64,000 nucleotides of DNA, from the NCBI RefSeq assembly GCF_964656455.1, contig NC_135725.1, forward strand, positions 50,289,688-50,353,687, written 5' to 3'. The position numbers were made by a program, and so were the translations under genes. This document shows positions 58,251 through 64,000 of the stretch, one piece after another (position 1 is the stretch's first letter; every line of letters begins with the position of its first letter). The DNA comes from Halichoerus grypus (Eukaryota > Chordata > Mammalia > Carnivora > Phocidae). Below the pieces are notes generated by a model that did no database searches, was not told where the DNA came from, and saw nothing but the letters and a program-made list of their open reading frames with translations.

Positions 58251-60015
58251 GTTCCTGGTTACTTTAGCAGGCTGGGACTTTTTTTTTTTTTTTCCTACCT
58301 GGCCCCATAAAATTGCCTAAAATTCTGGTGGTTACTTTTTTCTTGGCATTTACCCTATGGAGATCATCTTAGACTGTCACTGCATGTAGCATAAAAATTT
58401 GCAAATGCCTTGAGAGGAAAAGTGGCAAATGTAATACCGGATTTGGGCCAGTGACCTCTTCTTCTCAGAATTTTGTCCTCTCTAATTTGATTGGCTTTGA
58501 AGCTCATTAATGCTTATAGATTTTTTCTTTCATATTTCATTCAGCTTTGCTAGGTCTTCTCAACCAGGTATTTGTCTACTAAAATGGATCCCATTGTAGC
58601 GAGAAGAAGCCCCTTAACTTACTCTAAAATATGTATTTTTGTTAAATGTGTATGGTATGTGTACATGTGCACCCACCTGTGGTATTAAACCTATATATCT
58701 GGCTTTTTACCATTTCTAATTCAATCTGCTTTCTAAAGATATACATAATTTTGGGAAGAAATACATCTTTTGGATTGCATGGATAAATGAATGTTTATCT
58801 TTGGAACATGGGTACATTACGAGTAGATACAAAGTTTAAAAAAGTGTTGCAGAGAATATAGTTTGTACCCAATGTGGCACAGACATCCAAATAAATAGTA
58901 CTGGTTGTTTCTCTCTGGGGAAAAAAAAAAGTGTAAAGCTGTAACAATGCAGTAAACATCTTTGCTGGACACCCACTAGCTACCTCCTCCACCCCCCCGA
59001 CCTTCCACCCCCACTTTGTGTCAGTAGAAGCACAAAACCCCAGTATTGGTCAGTTACTGAGTATCCATGTGTTTCAGCTGGCAGCTTAGAGGGGTGAAAT
59101 TTCATGTTTCGTCAATGCACAGTAACCCTATTTCCCTTGCCAATTACTGGATTAGAAATAAGCCTGTAATGCAATTCTGGCTAAGGAGATGCACTGGAAA
59201 GCCTTTGTTGCTTCAGGATAAGTTTATCTTTTAAGGAGTATATGAAGATTAGATGCTATTCTAACCCTCTTCTTGTCTTTGGGTAGTTTTGTTGGAAAAT
59301 GTAATTTCTGGAGATTTCAGTAGAACTTAAAAGCAGAAGCCTCAGGGGTAAGGAAGAAACCAGCACATTGTAGATAAATTGGATTGGAAGGAACCAACAT
59401 CCATCAAAATTTAGTTGAGTTACTGAAGTAACTTGCCCTGGAAAGAGTCCATAATTGGGCATCACAGTAAGTGAGACAGTGTGGCCAAGTTGCATAATTC
59501 ACTTAAAATTATATCAAAGTCAAAAAGTATCCTAACTTTAACAGGGGCATCTAGGGATATCATATTACTGTTCTCATGTTTAATTTTATTAATTCATTAA
59601 AAAACCAAAAACAGTATCACAAAATGCGACTTTTGCCTTCAGATGGATTCAGTATGATAGTTGAGAAATTAGTTTGGGTTGCCATTTTGTCTTCAGCAGG
59701 CTTCTATTTCCTTTAACCCTTGGAAGCTGTATCTGTTTTGATTTCTCTATTGCTTTCTTTCTAGATCCATGACTTATGTCCCTGCTGATGCTTTTCTCTC
59801 TCACCTGTAGTTCTCTACCCTGCCCTGTCACCTCAACCTGTGAAAATGTCACCTTCATTCAGTGTCTTCTCCGAAATGAAGTCTTGTCTTACCTCTGCCA
59901 ATAAAACTACTCTTTCTTCTCCTGGATTTTTCTAGCACATTTCTTTTTATACCTTTCTTATGCCTACCCTTAGATTTTGCTTTATATTTTATTCTGAGTT
60001 TACAATATGTAAAGT
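58251..60015. other. Unresolved DNA
   Basis: Frames at 58795-58992, 59256-59495, 59649-59858 and 59855-60070 lack domains. T run at about 58280-58293; C-rich AC run at about 58988-59012. The stretch at 59040-59240 may be an ancient repeat, family unresolved. No gene is seen. Confidence 0.35.
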
Positions 60016-60019
60016 CAAA

Positions 60020-60125
60020 GACTACCTCATGTACACAGTGAGATCCTTGAAAGAGGGGGCGGTTTTTCATTCATCATTCTTTTAGGTGTTTAGGTGGTAA
60101 GTATCTAATAAGTATTGATATTACA
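60020..60125 (+). mobile_element. Possible LINE-2 3' end, plus strand
   Basis: CACAGTGAGATCCTTGAAAG, then TCATTCATCATTC, then AGTATCTAATAAGTATTGA follow the L2 3' terminal pattern. Confidence 0.5.
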
Positions 60126-60960
60126 TAGTAATGAGATAGTAATGATATTAGAATACTGATTTATAAATTAACAAATTTCTATCTGAGACTCTCTCTTAGC
60201 TCCTTACCTAGAAATATTCACATTTCAGGTTTCTCTGAGAGTAGTTACCCCTTTGGATCCAATTAATGTTTAACTTTTGCTTGCAAGAACAATTCAGTCC
60301 TGAAAGTAGTATCAGCCATAAAAATGAGATACAAAAATTAACTTTTTTTTTTTTTTAAACAATTCATTTCCCCCATGGGAAGCAAACAGGTAGAAAAGCA
60401 AATGAAATTAGCATTCTTATCTTCTCTCCCAGCATAGATCTTAAGGCAGTCTGGATGAGTTTGCAAGATTAACATGCTAGAATTTCACATAAGAATTGTT
60501 CACAGCTCCATGGATGAGTTTAAATGTAATTCAGAAATATCATGAAGGAATTTAATTTCCTAAGAACGAGCACAGACATTGCAAGGTTTAGAATGCAAAA
60601 CACCACCAATATTCAGTAAGCATTTGCTGGAATTTACCTTGCTGTATACAAACATTCTGTAATTCAGTATGTACTGGTTATTTTTCTATCAGAGGTAATA
60701 CCTAGTTTAATTTTTTCTCTACGCACTGAAAATTTGTAGTCTTTTAATTTAGAGAAGAAGAGCATGCTGCTGGGACCTCCCTCTTTGAATAGCTTTATTC
60801 CAAAGGGGACATATTTCCCGTGCTTTGAGATTCACAGTCTTACTCCTACTTAGCAGAAACGGATGAAGTCCAAGTCCAGTGGAATCTAAAAGGAAACCAT
60901 TCTGGGGACTTTGCAGGTTGTCCAGTTTAGTTTTCTAATTCCCTTAATAATCATGATGTG
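60126..60960. other. Unresolved DNA
   Basis: T run at about 60341-60356. No gene or recognised repeat. Confidence 0.35.
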
Positions 60961-60964
60961 GATA

Positions 60965-61075
60965 GGAATTACTAACATTGCTGAGTGCTTACTAAGTCTC
61001 AGGTATCTTGCTTAGTACTTAGCCTGCTTTATTTCACTGAGGATCTGTGGACATCACCATGTAAAGTAAGCTATG
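60965..61075 (-). mobile_element. MIR fragment, minus strand
   Basis: Reversed MIR text: TTGCTGAGTGCTTACTAAGT, CAGGTATCTTGCTTAGTACT, then CTGCTTTATTTCACTGAGG. Confidence 0.55.
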
Positions 61076-62250
61076 TACCTTCACTTTTGTCATTCTTGAA
61101 AATGAATAAGAAGAAAAGATCTAGGATCACTCACTCTGCTTCCAGTCATCCTCTAGCTTACATCCCTTACTACAAATCATTGTGTAACTATAAAAATGAG
61201 GGCAAATTAGTCCCTGCATTAATTTTACATTATTTTTAATCAGTGTGCCTAACTGATAGTATTGTCCTAAGGACTTGAAATGTGGGTAAAATTTCGATAG
61301 AAGTGCTTTTTTTTTTTTTCTAATTTATTATATTCATTATCACCAAATCCATACTAGGTATTTTCATTTATGTTATCCACAGATTAACTAAATTGCTAGC
61401 TTTTATGAAAGAAAGTAAATAAAGGATGAGGGAAATAAGAATAAAACAAGTGAAGATGTTTTCATAAATAACATTATGGGAGTGTAATGAAATGAGTTGA
61501 ACAGTTGGCTTTAGCCTTTGCAAAGAGCTGCATGCATAAGTGTGGGTGGCTCTGAGCTTCAGCTCCCTCATCTATAAAATGAAGAGGATTGAATTCCATT
61601 TTCTTTAATATCCATTAATTTAAAGTATTACATGGTACTAGGGAACAAAAAGAAAGAAACTAATTTTTCCTAAGACTTGAACAAAGTTGAACAAGTCAGT
61701 TTGACGTTTCCTGAATATTTTGACACAGGAAAGGAAAAGTAATTTATTTTTGGCTTTTTCCTTACAATGTAATATTGATATTTTACACTGTAATCAAAGA
61801 ATAGTTAGTATACTTGATCTCAGAAATATATTGAAAGTATAAATCCAGAAATATTGAAAGAGCAAACCATTGAATGGTATGTAGACTTACGTTGGTTCCT
61901 GCTACCTATAATTCAAGGATGATGCTGTAATAAACATGAGAAAGGAAGTTCACTGGAGTTTTTGCAAGATTGAGAAAACTTGGCTTTCTGCACAAAACAA
62001 GTAAAGTAGTCTGCTCAGTCACTAAATATTTGAATGTTGACATCTTGTAAGACTCACAACAAAGACAAGAACCATTCACTTCAAGTTCTGGGCTGTGACA
62101 GTGGGGTAGCCTTGCTCTTGAGTTCCTCTCCTTTCAGAAATTTGGCAAAAAATTTCTACTTTCTATAGCAACTAAGGGTGTGAAGTTATGCACTGAAAGG
62201 GGATGCAAGCCATTCTTCCTTTTGGTTTTGTAAGTTCTTTAGTTAAAAAA
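61076..62250. other. Unresolved DNA
   Basis: Frames at 60985-61239 and 61368-61571 lack domains. No gene or repeat family is recognised. Confidence 0.35.
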
Positions 62251-62261
62251 AAAATAAAATG

Positions 62262-62476
62262 AGGGACATGTGGGTGGTGCAGTCAGTTAAGCGTCTGCCT
62301 TCAGCTCAGGTCATGATCCCGGGGTCCTGGGACCGAGTCCCGCATGGGGCTCCTTGCTCAGCAGGGGAGTCCGGTTCTCCCTCTCCCTCTGCACCTCCCC
62401 CCTGCTTGTGCATGTTCTCTCTCTCTCTCTTGCAAATAAATAAATAAAATATTTTAAAAATAAAATAAGATAAAAT
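62262..62476 (+). mobile_element. Can-SINE, plus strand
   Basis: Head AGGGACATGTGGGTGGTGCA (diverged), typical body with CCTGCTTGTGCATGTTCTCT, and an A-rich tail drifting into an AAAAT repeat. Likely TSD AAAATAAAATG at 62251-62261 and 62477-62487, although low complexity weakens it. Frames on both strands across it are not genes. Confidence 0.92.
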
Positions 62477-62490
62477 AAAATAAAATGGTA

Positions 62491-62680
62491 GGGGCACCTG
62501 GGTGGCTCACTGGGTTAAGTGTCTGACTTGATTTCAGCTCAGATCATGATCTCAGGGTCCTGAGATCGAGCCTCATGTCAGGCTTTGCACTGGTTGGGGA
62601 GCCTGCTTAAGATTCACTCTCTCCCTCTCTGACCCTCCCACCGTCCCTTTAAAAAAATAAAGATAAAAAAATAAAAACTA
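62491..62680 (+). mobile_element. Can-SINE, older subtype, plus strand
   Basis: GGGGCACCTGGGTGGCTCAC head, the older GTGTCTGACTTGATTTCAGC and GCTTAAGATTCACTCTC forms, and an A-rich tail. It starts about 15 bp after the tail of the preceding SINE, in the same orientation. Confidence 0.92.
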
Positions 62681-62884
62681 TTTCAAAATAAATGGTATTT
62701 TTAAAGACAAAACTCACAATATATGATTACTTTATAGACTCAGAGCTCAGAAATTTGTCATTTTCAGTTACTGAAACACTGTGGGGAAAAAAAAAAAAAG
62801 TAATAAGCAAAATGCTTTTTGAGCCACAAAGAGATAGCATAGAAATGACTGCTGGAGACAGATTGTTTTATAACATCAATATAT

Positions 62885-63095
62885 AAACACTTATTGAGCA
62901 CTTATTATTTGGCATTTATTATCCTGGGTGTTATCTCACCATAATGAAATAGAATTATTTCATAAATTATTATAATGAATTACTACTTATTTCCACTTTG
63001 TAGATGATGAACCCGAGGCTCAGAAAGATGATGTAACTTAAGTCACACAGCTATAAATGACATTGTCAACATTTAATTTCAGGCAATTATAGTAT
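62885..63095 (-). mobile_element. MIR, minus strand
   Basis: Reversed MIR in order: ACTTATTGAGCACTTATTAT, CCACTTTGTAGATGATGAAC, GAGGCTCAGAAAGATGATGT, AAGTCACACAGCTATAAATG. Confidence 0.9.
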
Positions 63096-63248
63096 AGAAC
63101 TCATACATGAAGCCATGACATTTTATCACTTTTCTAACAATGCAAAAGTGATAATATGTAGCTAAAAAAATAGAGATGGCATAAGGAAATTAAAAAAAGC
63201 CATTAATTATGGAAGGGACAAATATAAATATAAACAAAGGCTCATCTA

Positions 63249-63427
63249 GGGGTGCCTGGGTGGCTCAGTCCATTAAGCGTCTGCCTTTAGCTCAGGTCAT
63301 GATCCCAGAATCCTGGGATTGAGTCCCACTTCAGGCTCCCTGCTCAGCGGGGATCTGCTTCTCCCTCTGACCCTCCCTCATCTTGTGCTCTCTATCAAAT
63401 AAATAGATAAAATCTTTAAAAAAAAAT
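63249..63427 (+). mobile_element. Can-SINE, plus strand
   Basis: Head GGGGTGCCTGGGTGGCTCAG, CTCAGGTCATGATCCCAG, short TC middle, tail CAAATAAATAGATAAAATC followed by A's. No clear TSD. Confidence 0.94.
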
Positions 63428-63499
63428 GACTTATTAATATATTTACTACAGTTATGTATTAATTGTTCCAGCAAATGATTTTATCCTTAGATTTCTATA

Positions 63500-63668
63500 A
63501 TTTGTGCATGGCAGGACAAATTTACTTAATTTACTGCCTGTAATTTTTCTCATATATAAAATCGGGTTGTTTTCATTGTGGGAGATGCTGTGATAATTAA
63601 ATGTTTGTAAAGGGTCTAGAACAATGATCTGGAATATTTTGAACACTCAATACATGGTAGTTGTTAAT
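63500..63668 (+). mobile_element. MIR, plus strand
   Basis: MIR 3' half: ATTTTTCTCATATATAAAAT, then GGGAGATGCTGTGATAATTA, then AACACTCAATACATGGTAGT. Confidence 0.75.
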
Positions 63669-64000
63669 GACAATGTAATATAGCATGTGCTCAGATTCTG
63701 GTATTTAGGTTCAGGTGGATCATACCACATTTTTTTGCCTGATGCTTATATCTGTCAAAATGTTTATAATGTATTTTGCAATTGTTTTATATATAAATAA
63801 AGTACGCCAATAGTAATACAAGAAAAAAATTGAAAGCACTAATCTTTTAGAAAAGTTTGCAGAAGATATTTTAAATTTCCCAATATATTTAAGGATAAAA
63901 AATTATCATAATCTGTTTCCAAGACTAAATGATTATTTGTTTAAATTAATCAGAAATACATAGTCAGTTGTTTAAGGTCATATACTAAAATGCTGATGCT
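63669..64000. other. AT-rich DNA to the window end
   Basis: No gene or recognised repeat. Confidence 0.35.

Noticed and set aside
1..64000. CRISPR array, bacterial operon or phage-like system
   Set aside because: Regularly spaced identical repeats with unique spacers are absent; the repeated units are mammalian SINEs, LINEs and microsatellites.

Overview
The window looks like a gene desert from a carnivoran mammal. It is AT-rich, has no convincing protein-coding gene, exon or conserved RNA gene, and is full of interspersed repeats. The best lineage marker is a set of 19 Can-SINE (SINEC, tRNA-Lys-derived) copies. Each has a head close to GCGCCTGGGTGGCTCAGT, a TC-rich middle and an AAATAAATAAA tail. 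With the carnivore-type LINE-1 3' end, this points to Carnivora. The tail variants suggest a caniform that is not a dog (bear or pinniped type), but that part is inference.

Layout. 1-16.3 kb: unique AT-rich DNA with four MIRs, an L2 3' end, an old minus-strand L1M relic (about 3.5-5.2 kb) and five SINEs. 16.35-23.64 kb: a full-length young-type LINE-1 on the minus strand with a target-site duplication (TSD), a CpG-rich 5'UTR, broken ORF1 and ORF2, and a SINE nested in ORF2. 24.2-33.6 kb: three old plus-strand L1/HAL1 relics, with a small L1 insertion near 30.2-30.5 kb that carries non-L1 DNA at its 3' side. 34-44 kb: SINEs, a recent 176-bp tandem duplication, a MER5-like relic, a short L1 3'UTR insertion and an old L1/HAL1 5' region. 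44-51 kb: further L1M relics and an MLT1-like LTR end. 51.5-54.2 kb: a cluster of five SINEs. 55-64 kb: LTR-like relics, MIR/L2 pieces and the last SINEs.

The full-length L1 is the only unit with gene-like organisation. Its ORF2 stays in one reading frame over about 1,270 codons. It is broken by five nonsense codons and by a SINE insertion whose added length (213 bp) is a multiple of three. ORF1 has a nonsense codon and two compensating frameshifts, so the element cannot make its own proteins. L1 machinery explains most of the rest: the SINE copies, their TSDs, the transduction-like insertion and the truncated 3'UTR insertions.

The most interesting points are the L1 3'-transduction structure at 30.2-30.5 kb, an ORF0-like antisense ORF with a consensus splice donor in the L1 5'UTR, the almost identical 176-bp tandem duplication, and a very young-looking SINE at 54.0 kb. 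All family names come from reading the sequence; no database search was run.
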